NCBI GenBank assembly: GCA_013140495.1
Contig: JABFSR010000039.1
Span: 1-50,584 of the forward strand
From: Verrucomicrobiota bacterium
GTDB lineage: Bacteria; Verrucomicrobiota; Verrucomicrobiia; Limisphaerales; JADLHS01
Direction: 5' to 3'
DNA: 50,584 bases
The translations under genes were made by a program, and so were the position numbers. Shown piece by piece: positions 1 through 9,128 of the stretch; the first letter of the stretch is position 1; every line of letters starts with the position of its first letter. The notes beneath the pieces are model-generated. The model worked only from the letters and a program-made list of their open reading frames with translations. It did not search any database and was not told where the DNA came from.

Positions 1-47
1 TTCTTGTCGGCAAACTCCGCCTGGGAAAAACTCGGCTGATGCGTCAT
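1..47 (-). CDS. Probable IS5-type transposase, N-terminus only (runs off the window)
   Basis: An ATG at 47-45 on the minus strand opens a frame that stays open to the window edge and reads MTHQPSFSQAEFADK. The pattern 'SFS.AE(F/Y)A.KK' right after the start resembles the first residues of IS5-family transposases, which usually continue into a basic stretch and then a conserved VPW motif that would lie outside this window. Only 15 residues are visible, so this is a recollection of a family start and not a domain match. If correct, an insertion sequence borders the fkp gene. No terminal inverted repeat was identified in the 48-178 flank. Confidence 0.4.
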   Translation of the reverse strand, partial: MTHQPSFSQAEFADK

Positions 48-178
48 GCCGCCAACTTTAGAAAAACAAACCCGGCCCGTCTCCAATAAACATCAAAACC
101 AAAACAATTAAATCAGTGTTTCCCTAGCAAGACCCCAAACACCACGGATTGACGAATGTAGCGCAGGACTTTGAACCC

Positions 179-205
179 GGAACTCGGAACTCGGAACTTG
201 GAACT
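179..205. repeat. Short tandem heptamer repeat (GGAACTC-like, about 4 units)
   Basis: Near-perfect consecutive copies of GGAACTC/GGAACTT lie immediately 3' of the fkp stop codon. Comparable 7-nt strings occur at 50031-50063 and 50156-50185, so this genome seems to carry many heptamer tracts. The rest of 48-206 shows no gene. Confidence 0.7.
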
Positions 206-206
206 G

Positions 207-3116
207 TCAGCTCCGTGTCACCTGCAACCCCGTATCCGAAAGGCTGAAACTGACGAATCGCGCACGCGGGTTCGGCGGATTGGTCGTGAGTTGATGACGT
301 ATCCGTGCCGCCGCAGCCTCATCCTTGGCAAACATCAGCAAATAGCCGCCGCCCCCTGCCCCGAGCAATTTCGCCGCAGCCAGATGCTCCTTCACGGAAT
401 TCAAGATCGCCTGGATCGCGGGCGGGTTGGTTCCTACATCAAGCATCTGCGTCAACCGCCAGCGCTCGCGGATGGCTTCGGTCAACAGGTCGTAATCGCA
501 CTTCTGGACGGCGGTGCTCGCCGCCTCTGCGTTGTCGCCAATCCGCCCGATCAGGCCCAGGTGGGACGGAGAGTTCAGGAAAATGCCTCGGACGATCTCG
601 GCCAGGATGTTTTTCGCCAGCCGCGTCACGCCGGTGTAGTACAACAGCACGCGATGATTCGCGAACTCGTGACCGAACAGATGATCGGGCAACCAGCGCA
701 ACGTCGGCTTTTGAGAAAGCCCCGGCCCGGTTTCAATCATCTTGATGCCGCGATAAAGTCCGCCGGCTTGATCCTGCCAGCCACCGCCCGTGGTGAGCAA
801 TTGTTCCAACGCCAGCGTCCGCGTGAACAACACCGAGCGATCCCAGTTCAATCCGCAAAGCTCGCTCAAGGCCGCCAGAACAGTTGTGGAAAGAATGCTG
901 CTTGTTCCGAGGCCCGAGCCTTTGGGCACAGCAGACAGAAGGGAAAGTTCAATACCGCTGCCAAAATCCGCAAGCTGTGCATCGAGGGAACTGAACCCGC
1001 CATTGGTGTGAAAGCGCGGCAGAAATCCCGCCAATGCAAATGCTGCACGCGCCAGTGCAAACGGACTGCCCGGGTGCGCCTGCGCCTCGAGATCCGCATA
1101 GGTGCGGACGCGCTCTTCCACGCCAAGATCAATCGAGCGGATGATGATTTCATTCTTCTCCGAACGTTTGGCAAACACCTGAATGGGCGGCTGCCCGTTG
1201 ATGTCCACCGCCACGTTGAGCACTCTGCCGCCAAACTCGATGCAATACGGCGGCGTATCCGTCCAACCGCCCGCCAGATCGAGCCGCACCGGACTGCGCG
1301 CCCAAACAATCTGGTCTTCCAAGACATTACAGCGCGGCAACGCCGGAGAAAGCTGCGCCTCGTGGACGATCAATTCGCGCAACCGTCCGAAAGCATTCGC
1401 CTCAAAAACCTCCCAGCCGGACTGTTTGCGATGGCGCATCACGGCGCTGCGGAACATCTGGTCGTGAACCATCGCCAGCGGCTCGTCGTTTGCGACAATC
1501 GCCACCTCAGGCAGCACAACATCCGATGCCGCAAAAATGCGCGCGGTGGATTCGAGGTCGAGCCGGTAAAACACGCTCCAGCGGAAGTTTCGCATCAACG
1601 GCGCGAGTGAGACGTGGCGCAGCGCCTCGCGTCCCGCATACAACCGTTTGAAATTGGTCAACTCACAAAGGGTCCTGCCCGAATGACGCGGAGTTTCGCG
1701 CCACAATTTTGCGAAGTCCGGGCGCGATACGGGTTGTGCGGCAAAGAGCCATTCAATGAAACGGGGATCAATCTTCGCTTGTGGCAGAACAGGAAAGATC
1801 GCACTGAACTGGATGTCCTCGTTTTCATCGAGCCCGCACTCGTCAGGTTTCAGCCCGTGTGCGGCGAACCATCCGGCAACAGGACGGCCCAGCCACTTTG
1901 TATTTGCATCACACAGTTTGCCGCTGAAGGAATCACGGAAGCCGTAGGGCCTGACACAAAGATCGGTTTCGCCTACCGGGACAAAGTCGAGGCAGACACC
2001 GGGTTCTAGCCGCAAATCCCAGTTGTTTTCGGGAACGCCGGTGAGGACGTGTTCGTGCGCGAGCTTCCACGAAGCGGGCACCACGCTGTTCTCCACCCAG
2101 AGCGTGTGATTCTCCTCGCGGCGCAAAGGAGAACTGAAGCGCGTGTTTTGCAGATACTGATCCGGATGCCGCCGCCCGGCGAACGAGCCGAGCTTTGTTT
2201 CGTCGAGCACGAGGTTCTGCAATTCGGAAACCGACTCGATCATCTGCGCGCTTGTGCCAAAGTGATAAAACTCCGCGTCCGGCAGAGGGACGACTGCGCA
2301 CGAGAGCGATTGAACGAGTTCGTCGTGCTCGACCGGCTTTGTGCCGACGGCAAGACCGAAGCGATGATAAAACTCGTAGCTTCCGCAACGACCGCCATCA
2401 AACTGGGAAGCATTTTCATTCCAACCACACCGCTTCATGAGCACATTCACGGCGCGCTCGCTCAAAAGCCACATGCCCGTGTCGAACAGATAAAGATATT
2501 CCTCGGCGAGTTCGCGGATGCGTGCGGGCGAAGGCTTTTGAAGGAAGAAGGACAGTTCGTTGGGCTTGTTGCGAGGCGTGAAGAAGACGCCAAAGTCCCT
2601 GGCCTTTTCCGGCGTGCCCCACATGCCGAGCCCGAGCAAATCCACGTCTGGAAACGGCGGGAGAATGTTCGGCAAACGGATCAATGTATCGCCGCTCACG
2701 AGCATCATGCGTGACTTCGGGCCGCCATGGTTCAACACGCTGGTAAACCCGGGAAGCTGGAGGTCAAGGAGTGTTTGATCCAACCGCTGTCCCCGTGACC
2801 ATCGAAACACCGGCACGGGCATGAGCAATTTCCCCATCGGCGCGTAGGCAGGCAATCGCCGGCTTTGCCCGCCGGAGTGGAGGATCAATTTGCGACTGTC
2901 ATTCAGCCAGGTGGAAAAATCTTTTCCGTCACCAGTGCTGCGCCATGCCTCTATCAAAAGGTTCGCAGTTCCGCCACCCGAGCCGAGGGAGGGCCCGCTG
3001 GAATCCGAACAGGCAAACCATTCGGGACGTTTGCGGTTTTCAAGCGACTCGAACCGGCCCGCAATTCCGGGCGGAAGCGTGAGAAGAAATTGAATGAGGC
3101 CGTCGTTCGCGAACAT
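207..3116 (-). CDS. fkp: Bifunctional L-fucokinase / GDP-L-fucose pyrophosphorylase
   Basis: 969 residues, close to the usual length of the Bacteroides-type salvage enzyme that phosphorylates L-fucose and couples it to GTP to give GDP-fucose for glycan decoration. The N-terminal half is the nucleotidyltransferase part: GSGGGTANLL near residue 46, then SGGQSRRLPAYAPMGK near 82, a glycine-rich GTP-binding loop. The C-terminal third is a GHMP kinase: PVRLDLAGGWTDTPPYC near 606, the ATP loop PKGSGLGTSS near 735, and the late GAGGGGYLLMF loop near 920. All key kinase motifs are intact. The start is the first ATG (3116); no strong Shine-Dalgarno is visible. The gene lies 228 nt downstream of the CoA-transferase gene on the same strand. 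It implies that fucose is used for cell-surface or exopolysaccharide synthesis. Confidence 0.92.
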   Translation of the reverse strand: MFANDGLIQFLLTLPPGIAGRFESLENRKRPEWFACSDSSGPSLGSGGGTANLLIEAWRSTGDGKDFSTWLNDSRKLILHSGGQSRRLPAYAPMGKLLMPVPVFRWSRGQRLDQTLLDLQLPGFTSVLNHGGPKSRMMLVSGDTLIRLPNILPPFPDVDLLGLGMWGTPEKARDFGVFFTPRNKPNELSFFLQKPSPARIRELAEEYLYLFDTGMWLLSERAVNVLMKRCGWNENASQFDGGRCGSYEFYHRFGLAVGTKPVEHDELVQSLSCAVVPLPDAEFYHFGTSAQMIESVSELQNLVLDETKLGSFAGRRHPDQYLQNTRFSSPLRREENHTLWVENSVVPASWKLAHEHVLTGVPENNWDLRLEPGVCLDFVPVGETDLCVRPYGFRDSFSGKLCDANTKWLGRPVAGWFAAHGLKPDECGLDENEDIQFSAIFPVLPQAKIDPRFIEWLFAAQPVSRPDFAKLWRETPRHSGRTLCELTNFKRLYAGREALRHVSLAPLMRNFRWSVFYRLDLESTARIFAASDVVLPEVAIVANDEPLAMVHDQMFRSAVMRHRKQSGWEVFEANAFGRLRELIVHEAQLSPALPRCNVLEDQIVWARSPVRLDLAGGWTDTPPYCIEFGGRVLNVAVDINGQPPIQVFAKRSEKNEIIIRSIDLGVEERVRTYADLEAQAHPGSPFALARAAFALAGFLPRFHTNGGFSSLDAQLADFGSGIELSLLSAVPKGSGLGTSSILSTTVLAALSELCGLNWDRSVLFTRTLALEQLLTTGGGWQDQAGGLYRGIKMIETGPGLSQKPTLRWLPDHLFGHEFANHRVLLYYTGVTRLAKNILAEIVRGIFLNSPSHLGLIGRIGDNAEAASTAVQKCDYDLLTEAIRERWRLTQMLDVGTNPPAIQAILNSVKEHLAAAKLLGAGGGGYLLMFAKDEAAAARIRHQLTTNPPNPRARFVSFSLSDTGLQVTRS

Positions 3117-3344
3117 AAATGTTCACGGATGATGCGCCACGATCTTCTCGGGTGTCGAGATGATACAACGAGAAGCGGGTGTGACTGAAAGCGCTTTGCA
3201 AGCATGGTCCTCGCCGTCGCCCAACGGACTTGGAGTCAATCCATGACGAAGATGCCAACGAGGACGACAAGGAAGGCGGGTCAGAATTTGCCACGCGCCA
3301 TCACCAAGATAAATGTTACATCAGGATTTGCTTCGTCCGGAATA

Positions 3345-5231
3345 TCAAGTTTCGGAAGCAGGCAGTCCGGCCTTGGCCGGCAACTCGCCGCCGCCAACAT
3401 CGAATCGCACATGGCAAACTCCGGCATCAACGGCCGTTTCCATTTTACCCGCCACAGTATTGAAGACCCTCAACATGGCGTGATTTTCCACCAGGGTGTC
3501 GGCAGTGAAGGCTTCAATGCCGTTCGCGCGGGCGATCTTCATCAGTTTTTTCAGCAGGAATGAACCGATGCCGTGACGCTGAAAGTCATCATGCACGGTG
3601 AATGCGACCTCGGCTTCGTTGTGGGCCGCGTCGCGAAGATAGCGCCCGACACAAATCATCCGCTCACGCCCCTCATGCGGCACAAGCCCGACCAGCGCAA
3701 AGTCGTTGTGATAATCAAGCGTCACAAATTTTTGCACCTGCTCGTGCGACAGATGCCGGAGGTGTGTGAGGTAACGCTGATAAACCGTCTGCTCCGAATG
3801 CGAATAGAACAGCTCCTTGAGCAACGCCTCATCCGTCGGTTGAATGGGCCGGAATCTCACCTGCAGTCCGTTCTTGAACGTGGCCTCGGACTCATACTTT
3901 TTGGGATACGGCTGCAACCCGGTTGGCAACGCAATCTGGTTCGGATGCACAAATCTTGCCTCACGCGCCTGCCGCATGAGTTCGTCGCGAAACTTCGGAT
4001 GGGCGATGTGAATCAATGCGATGGCACGTTCGCGGACAGTTTTTCCGTGCAACGACGCAATGCCATATTCAGTGACCACGTAATGCACATCCGCGCGTGA
4101 AGTCACCACGCCCGCCCCGGTCTTGAGCCATGAAACGATTCGCGAGATCGAGCCATCGCGCGTTGTGGAAGGCAGGGCGATGATGGGTTTGCCGCCGATG
4201 CTTCGCGCCGCGCCGCGAATGAAGTCCACCTGCCCGCCGAAGCCGCTGTAAAATCTTCCGCCGATGGAATCCGCACACACCTGCCCCGTCAGGTCCACCT
4301 CGATGGCCGAACTGATCGCAACCATCTTTGCATTGCGGGCGATCTGGAACGGGTCGTTTGTAAACTCGGTCGGACGAAACTCGAAGAAGGGATTGTCATG
4401 GATGTAATCATAAAGCCGGCGCGTGCCAAAACAGAACGACGTGACGATCTTTCCGGGCAGCAAGGTCTTCCGCCGGCAGTTCATGGCACCGCTTTCTATG
4501 AGCGGAATCACCGCTTCCGTGAACATCTCCGTGTGCATTCCCAGGTCTTTGCGGTCGGAGAGACATGCCATCACCGCACTCGGAATTTCCCCGATGCCCG
4601 TTTGCAACGTTGCTCCGTCCTCGACGAGCGACGCAATGAACTCGCCCATCTTCATGGATTCAGCCGAAGGCGGCTGGTTTGCGAACTCGAGCAACGGCAT
4701 CTCGCTTTTTACAAGTGCATCCAGCGCGCTGACGTGAACAAAGCCATCGCCCAGAGTTCGTGGCATGTTCGGATTGACCTCGGCAACGACATAATCCGCG
4801 CTCTCGACGGCGGCTTTCACAACGTCCACCGAAACGCCAAAGCTGCAAAACCCGTGCGCGTCCGGCGGGCTCACCTGCACAAGCGCGACATCGAGGTGTA
4901 TCCGTTTCTGTCGAAACAGCGCGGGGATGTCACTGAGAAAAACCGGCGTGTAGTCTGCAACCGCCTCGTTCACGGCGTCGCGCACATTTGGTCCGATGAA
5001 AAAGGCGTTGTGGCGAAAATTGGCAAGCAGTTCATGCCGCGAGTACGGCGCGTCGCCAAATGTGAGGATATGAATGATCTCAACATCGAACACATCATGC
5101 CCGCGCCGTGCCAGCGCGGCCACGAGCATTTGTGGAGCAGCACAGCCCGACCCCACAAACACACTCATGCCGCTGCGCAAATGACTTAACGCCTGATCCG
5201 CCGCCATCCAGTCTAAAGCAATTTTTTTCAT
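3345..5231 (-). CDS. Acetyl-CoA hydrolase/CoA-transferase fused to a GNAT acetyltransferase domain
   Basis: 628 residues. Residues 1 to about 435 are a family I-type CoA-transferase/acetyl-CoA hydrolase of the 4-hydroxybutyrate CoA-transferase type. The segment HTEMFTEAVIPL (near 233) holds the glutamate expected to form the acyl-glutamyl intermediate, and the glycine-rich GGRFYSGFGGQVDF (near 326) matches the CoA-binding loop. Residues about 455-615 are a GNAT fold, with the acetyl-CoA loop in DDFQRHGIGSFLLKKLM (near 545) and the typical later NHAMLRVF motif. This fusion is known in other bacteria; the GNAT part may acetylate a protein or sense acetyl-CoA. The DGC gene lies 41 nt upstream on the same strand, so the two are probably co-transcribed. 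The role is probably acetate or short-acyl-CoA exchange; the exact substrate cannot be read. Confidence 0.88.
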   Translation of the reverse strand: MKKIALDWMAADQALSHLRSGMSVFVGSGCAAPQMLVAALARRGHDVFDVEIIHILTFGDAPYSRHELLANFRHNAFFIGPNVRDAVNEAVADYTPVFLSDIPALFRQKRIHLDVALVQVSPPDAHGFCSFGVSVDVVKAAVESADYVVAEVNPNMPRTLGDGFVHVSALDALVKSEMPLLEFANQPPSAESMKMGEFIASLVEDGATLQTGIGEIPSAVMACLSDRKDLGMHTEMFTEAVIPLIESGAMNCRRKTLLPGKIVTSFCFGTRRLYDYIHDNPFFEFRPTEFTNDPFQIARNAKMVAISSAIEVDLTGQVCADSIGGRFYSGFGGQVDFIRGAARSIGGKPIIALPSTTRDGSISRIVSWLKTGAGVVTSRADVHYVVTEYGIASLHGKTVRERAIALIHIAHPKFRDELMRQAREARFVHPNQIALPTGLQPYPKKYESEATFKNGLQVRFRPIQPTDEALLKELFYSHSEQTVYQRYLTHLRHLSHEQVQKFVTLDYHNDFALVGLVPHEGRERMICVGRYLRDAAHNEAEVAFTVHDDFQRHGIGSFLLKKLMKIARANGIEAFTADTLVENHAMLRVFNTVAGKMETAVDAGVCHVRFDVGGGELPAKAGLPASET

Positions 5232-5272
5232 TCAAGTTCGATTGAAATCTTCCGCCATGACACATCTTCCTG

Positions 5273-5707
5273 CTACACACCTGTTGCTTGATCTTGCCCG
5301 GATTTTGAGCCACCGGATTCATCTCCAGACCCGCTCAACATCCGCATCGCCTCATGAACAAGTCTCTCCATGGTCGCTTCGTCCACCGCAGCGACATTAT
5401 ATTTGTGCACGCCGGCTTCGTGGAGTTTGAAATGTTTGAAGTTCAAACATTCCCCCTTGCGCAGCAATTTTGAACCGCACTCCCACCAACAGCCGTCAAT
5501 CATCAGGATGCAGGAAGCATCCTGCACGGTGGCCAGGATTGAAGGAATGCGGCCATCCACGCCCGCGAGACAGATCATCTCTGCAACTCCAAGCTTTTGC
5601 AATCGCCGTGCAGTCTGGTCGGCCAGTTCCCCTGCAGCGCAACAGCCGGAGCACGCGAGCACGCATGCAACAGACCTGGACGAGCCAGTTGAGGGGAAAC
5701 CGCTCAT
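5273..5707 (-). CDS. DGC-domain putative zinc-binding protein
   Basis: 144 residues. An N-terminal CSGCCAAGELAD motif (near residue 19) and a central DGCWWECGSKLL motif (near 71) are the conserved cysteine clusters of the DGC/putative zinc-binding family, which is named after the D-G-C triplet. The biochemical role of the family is not established; members often sit near redox, metal or stress genes. There is no signal peptide or membrane segment, so it is probably cytosolic. It sits between the universal stress protein gene (105 nt upstream) and the CoA-transferase gene (41 nt downstream), all on the minus strand. The last 20 residues (rich in S, G, K, Q) look unstructured. Confidence 0.75.
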   Translation of the reverse strand: MSGFPSTGSSRSVACVLACSGCCAAGELADQTARRLQKLGVAEMICLAGVDGRIPSILATVQDASCILMIDGCWWECGSKLLRKGECLNFKHFKLHEAGVHKYNVAAVDEATMERLVHEAMRMLSGSGDESGGSKSGQDQATGV

Positions 5708-5812
5708 TCAATTTTAGAGTATGGAGTTGGTACACAAGCCGAACGTGGCACGATTCACATTCCATGACTACATGACTACGGTCAGCAGCAGGGACACCAA
5801 ATTCCCGGTTGT

Positions 5813-6376
5813 TTATGAAACAAGGATTTCGCGTTCGCGCTCGCGCACGACAAGCACCGGGCAGGGCGCGCGTTGGACGACATGCTCCGCCACGCTGCCA
5901 AGAAGGACATGCTTCAACCCGGTGCGCCCGTGCGTCGAGATGACAATAAGATCGGCGGGAAGGCTTTCAGCCGCCTCGATGATTTCGCGGGAAGGCGAAC
6001 CAAGGCGCACAAGTGTGACGGCGGAGACTTCACCGTGCAATTGCTCCTCTGCGATCTTCGCGAGTTCCCGTTCGCCCTCTTCCTTCATGCTTCCCTCCAG
6101 GCGGGCGTAATCAATACCGCCGTATTCGCCGGCGCCGTAACCCGGCTCCGCGACATAGAGCAGCGTGATCACGGCTTTGTGCTCCCTTGCGAAAGGGAGT
6201 GCGTATTCCAGCGCCTTCTTCGAGCAGTCCGAAAAGTCAATCGGTACAAGGATGTGTTTCAGCTTCAAAGGCGATTTTGCCACCGTGCGCGTCGCAGCGT
6301 CCATCAAGGGTTCGTCGCTGCGATCAAGTTCGAGTGTTACTTTGCCGGGGTTGTTGTTGGCAGGTCGGGCTTTCAT
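5813..6376 (-). CDS. Universal stress protein, UspA family
   Basis: 187 residues from the chosen ATG at 6376, which is preceded by an AAAGGAT ribosome-binding site; an upstream in-frame start (6421) would only add 15 residues with no conservation. A basic 30-40 residue N-terminal tail leads into HILVPIDFSDCSKKALEYAL, the usual first strand and helix. The C-terminal ISTHGRTGLKHVLLGSVAEH carries the G-x2-G-x9-G-S/T nucleotide-binding signature, so this is an ATP-binding type. Such proteins modulate survival under energy or redox stress. It is the upstream member of a probable usp-DGC-CoA-transferase group on the minus strand. Confidence 0.92.
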   Translation of the reverse strand: MKARPANNNPGKVTLELDRSDEPLMDAATRTVAKSPLKLKHILVPIDFSDCSKKALEYALPFAREHKAVITLLYVAEPGYGAGEYGGIDYARLEGSMKEEGERELAKIAEEQLHGEVSAVTLVRLGSPSREIIEAAESLPADLIVISTHGRTGLKHVLLGSVAEHVVQRAPCPVLVVREREREILVS

Positions 6377-6813
6377 GGCAATCCTTTGTGTTGATTGTTC
6401 AAAACGGGCAATGCGGGTCACTCATTGATTCCTCCGTGCCAATAACCACTTTGAGTGAAAGTTTTTTTGAACACCACAGTGACGATCGTCGCACGAGCCG
6501 TGCTGCTTGTCGGAGATTGAGTGGTTGTCGTGGTGGCTTCCGGGGCGGGTTGCGACAATCGCATCAGCACAAGGCACGGAGTACGCGTTCCCAGTTTCTG
6601 CGATGGGTCATCCCGCGCGTCTGGTACGTCGGGTTTGATTTTCACGGCTCCAATATCAAATGAAATTCAACACACGCTACACGATTCTTGGCGAACTTCT
6701 GACCGATTTTGGCCGCGCCATCAGTTCGCAAACCCTGCTTTGGCCTTCATCCTCGTCGTCGTTCTCGTCCTCGTCCTCGGTTTTTTTAAGGGCTTTCGAG
6801 GACGAGGAGGATA
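6377..6813. other. 437-nt gap with no convincing gene
   Basis: No frame here looks like protein of any known family; the open frames are low-complexity (valine or serine runs) and overlap a CTCGTC-rich repeat. The only structure seen is the inverted repeat at 6769-6807, listed separately. Promoter elements for the stress-protein gene should lie in the left part of this gap, but none stands out by eye. Confidence 0.6.
6769..6807. repeat. CTCGTC-rich tract with an 11-bp inverted repeat
   Basis: Arms CCTCGTCCTCG (6769-6779) and CGAGGACGAGG (6797-6807) are perfectly complementary and flank a T-rich loop. The left arm is the end of a longer CTCGTC-type tract that starts near 6750. The hairpin ends 7 nt from the stop codon of the epsilon-like gene, so on the minus strand it could act as a 3' stem-loop, but it lacks a following T run. 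It is more likely one of the many interspersed repeats of this genome. Confidence 0.6.
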
Positions 6814-7152
6814 TTAACCGTCACCCAGCAACTCCTGCCGTCGTGAACGGCATTTTTCCAAAGCCTCACCGTTCGTGGCGCGTTCGAGCGAGAATGCCAG
6901 CACAGAGAGTCTTCCAGGTTGAACCCGCGCAAAGCCACCGCCGACCAGATAGACATCCCGCTGCTGTCCGTTGTGAATCACAAGTTCGCCCACATCCAGA
7001 ACGGTCGCCAACTGCTCATGTCCCGGCATCACGCCAATCTGACCGTCCACGGTGCATAGCTCCACAAGCGAAGCCTCCGGTTTCAAATGCTCTCCGTCCG
7101 GAGTCACAATCTCGACGTTCCAGCCGCCAACCGACTTTCGCTGGTTGACCAT
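6814..7152 (-). CDS. Orphan F-type ATP synthase epsilon-subunit-like protein
   Basis: About 112 residues from the chosen ATG (7152); the upstream extension to 7263 is not epsilon-like. The body matches the N-terminal beta-sandwich of the epsilon subunit: VEIVTPDGEHL at the start, then VDGQIGVMPGHEQLATVL (the classic 'G..GVLPGH' segment) and YLVGGGFARVQPG. The C-terminal helical hairpin is short, about 25 residues (LERATNGEALEKCRSRRQEL). No other ATP synthase gene is in the window, so this is an isolated copy: a leftover of a second ATP synthase operon, a paralogue from an N-ATPase-like set, or a regulator. The start codon lacks a clear ribosome-binding site. Confidence 0.7.
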   Translation of the reverse strand: MVNQRKSVGGWNVEIVTPDGEHLKPEASLVELCTVDGQIGVMPGHEQLATVLDVGELVIHNGQQRDVYLVGGGFARVQPGRLSVLAFSLERATNGEALEKCRSRRQELLGDG

Positions 7153-7509
7153 GATTGGAAAGCTATGCCGATGCGTTGCGACACGCTGTTCCTCTTTTGT
7201 CCAAGTCATTCCGTTTCTTGACACGGCATAAAGCGGGACGCCATTGAGACAAGGAATGGTCAAGTTTTACCAACCAGCGGGCAGCGCATCTCCGATCTCG
7301 GGAGTTCATTTGATTGGAGAGCGATGACATGAAAGCTGCGGCGCGGAATCGTCGGACCGACGAGAGCGGTAGATCAACCGGGCATGTCCACTTTGAGTGT
7401 GCGGGCCGGGCATGCGTTCATCAATTTCTGATCACTGCACGCTCGCCGAAACGCTGCAGCCCGATCTTCCATATTGCCCAACACGTGCCCTGACCTCCTG
7501 GAAAACACC

Positions 7510-8334
7510 ATGAATACAAAAAATGACCGTGCCACCTGGCTCAAAGGCGAAGACGCCCGCTGTTCCATGCCCCCGAAATTCACACAGCAAAGCTTTCGCT
7601 TCGTGTTGCTCGGCGCGCCCGGCGTAGGCAAAGGGACTCAGGCCGAACTGCTGTGTGAGAGATTCCACACCTGTCACCTCTCCACAGGCGATGTTTTCAG
7701 AATGGCCAAATGTCTTGCGGAAAGCGAACGGACACCCGCCATGCAAACGGCGCTGGGTCACATGCGTCGTGGCGAATTGGTTCCGGACGGAACGGTATTG
7801 GACCTGATCAGCGAGCGGGCCCGGTGTCTGCGCTGCCATGGTGGTTTCCTTCTGGATGGATTTCCCCGCACTGTCAAGCAGGCTGAAGCTCTGGACGCAC
7901 TACTGGAGCGGGAGAAGGTCGCACTCACTGCGGTGGTTAACTACGAACTGCCGCTCGGCCAGATCGTGGAGCGGCTCGCGGGCCGCCGGACGTGTGCTGA
8001 CTGCAAGGCGGTGTTTCATGTTGCGACCCTGCCCCCGCTAAATGATGGCGTTTGCGACCATTGCGGCGGGCAACTGGTGCAACGCGAAGACGACCGACCG
8101 GAATCCATCCGCGTCCGCATGGCGGCCTACGAAGCGAGCACTTCACCGCTCGCCGAATTTTACCGGCGCAAAAATCTGCTCGTTTCCATCACTGCTGACG
8201 GTTCGCCACAGGAGATTTTCGAACGAACACTTGCTTTGCTGCCGATCACACAATCTGGCCGTCGCCAACGCCAGGAAACAAATGAGGACGGCCAACAACC
8301 AAAGGAATATCATGAATGCAGATCAGGGATTTGA
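7510..8334 (+). CDS. adk: Adenylate kinase (zinc-finger LID type)
   Basis: 274 residues from ATG 7510; an earlier in-frame start at 7474 adds only 12 residues. It interconverts ATP + AMP and 2 ADP. The P-loop GAPGVGKGTQAE lies near residue 40, the NMP-binding HLSTGDVFR near 63, and GGFLLDGFPRT (AMP site and Walker-B region) near 113. The LID holds CADC...CDHC (near 165-190), a four-cysteine set typical of zinc-stabilised forms. Residues 1-30 form a non-conserved N-terminal extension, and about 30 polar residues extend past the end of the fold, overlapping the next gene. It is likely a paralogue of the housekeeping copy because it is grouped with stress-type genes and not ribosomal genes. It overlaps the next gene by 23 nt. 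Confidence 0.88.
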   Translation: MNTKNDRATWLKGEDARCSMPPKFTQQSFRFVLLGAPGVGKGTQAELLCERFHTCHLSTGDVFRMAKCLAESERTPAMQTALGHMRRGELVPDGTVLDLISERARCLRCHGGFLLDGFPRTVKQAEALDALLEREKVALTAVVNYELPLGQIVERLAGRRTCADCKAVFHVATLPPLNDGVCDHCGGQLVQREDDRPESIRVRMAAYEASTSPLAEFYRRKNLLVSITADGSPQEIFERTLALLPITQSGRRQRQETNEDGQQPKEYHECRSGI

Positions 8335-9028
8335 ACGTTTCCAGGCGTTCATCAACTGCCAGTTGAAGCCCTCGCGCACGGGCGACGCAGCCCCGCCAGA
8401 ACTGCGACGTTGGCGCGCGGTCACGATCTCGCGCCAGACAGGATGTGGGGCAAAGGCCATCGCAGACGATCTCGCGGAATATCTGCAGTCGCACTCGGGC
8501 CGCAATGCCCAACCGTGGATGGTGTTTGACCGCAACCTCGTGGAAAAAGTTTTGGAAGAACACAATCTGCCCGCAAGCATGGCAAATTACATGAAGGAAG
8601 ATCGCATCTCCGAACTCGAAGACATCATGGAAGAGTTGTTCGGCCTGCATCTGCCGAAGTGGCTTCTCGTCCGCAAAACCTCTGAAACAATCCTGCATCT
8701 GGCGAATCTCGGACATGCGATCCTGATCGGGCGTGGCGCAAACATCATCACGAGCAAGCTCCCGTTCGTCTTTCACATCCGACTCATCGGCTCGCTGGAC
8801 AAACGCGTTGAACGACTCCGTCAAGAGCGACGACAAGGGGAAAAGGCCGCGCTAAAATTCATCCGCGCCGAAGACAATGCGCGGAGGCGCTATCTGAAGA
8901 AATACTTCGGCAGGAACGCGGACGACCCCATGCTCTATCATCTGGTCATCAACACGGACCTTGTCAGTTCCGAAACAGCCGCAGCCATGATAGGAGGTGC
9001 GGTTCTGGAAAACGCCGCAGGCAAATGA
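8312..9028 (+). CDS. Cytidylate-kinase-like family protein
   Basis: 238 residues; the ATG at 8312 follows AAAGGAAT, a good ribosome-binding site inside the adk 3' end. TISRQTGCGAKAIADDLAEYL (residues about 38-58) corresponds to the P-loop region of the cytidylate-kinase-like family, although the canonical GKS/T is replaced by GAK. LIGRGANIIT (near 140) and HIRLIGSLDKRVERL (near 155) are further family signatures. The family is distinct from Cmk; its substrates are not firmly known, and members often sit with universal stress proteins. It overlaps adk by 23 nt, so the two are translated together, and it ends 100 nt before the convergent cytochrome gene. Confidence 0.75.
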   Translation: MNADQGFERFQAFINCQLKPSRTGDAAPPELRRWRAVTISRQTGCGAKAIADDLAEYLQSHSGRNAQPWMVFDRNLVEKVLEEHNLPASMANYMKEDRISELEDIMEELFGLHLPKWLLVRKTSETILHLANLGHAILIGRGANIITSKLPFVFHIRLIGSLDKRVERLRQERRQGEKAALKFIRAEDNARRRYLKKYFGRNADDPMLYHLVINTDLVSSETAAAMIGGAVLENAAGK

Positions 9029-9128
9029 AGATCAATTGCGTCAGAGTGTGCGGCGGCACTGTTCCGACCGCATCCTCCATCCTAAAAATCCGCGTATGCG
9101 AAACCGGAACGCGCGGAGCCGGAATGAA

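Noticed and set aside
171..1610. Long plus-strand open frame (479 codons) opposite fkp
   Set aside because: It lies wholly antisense to a gene with complete motifs and reads as arginine/histidine-rich sequence without any domain, which is typical of a high-GC shadow frame.
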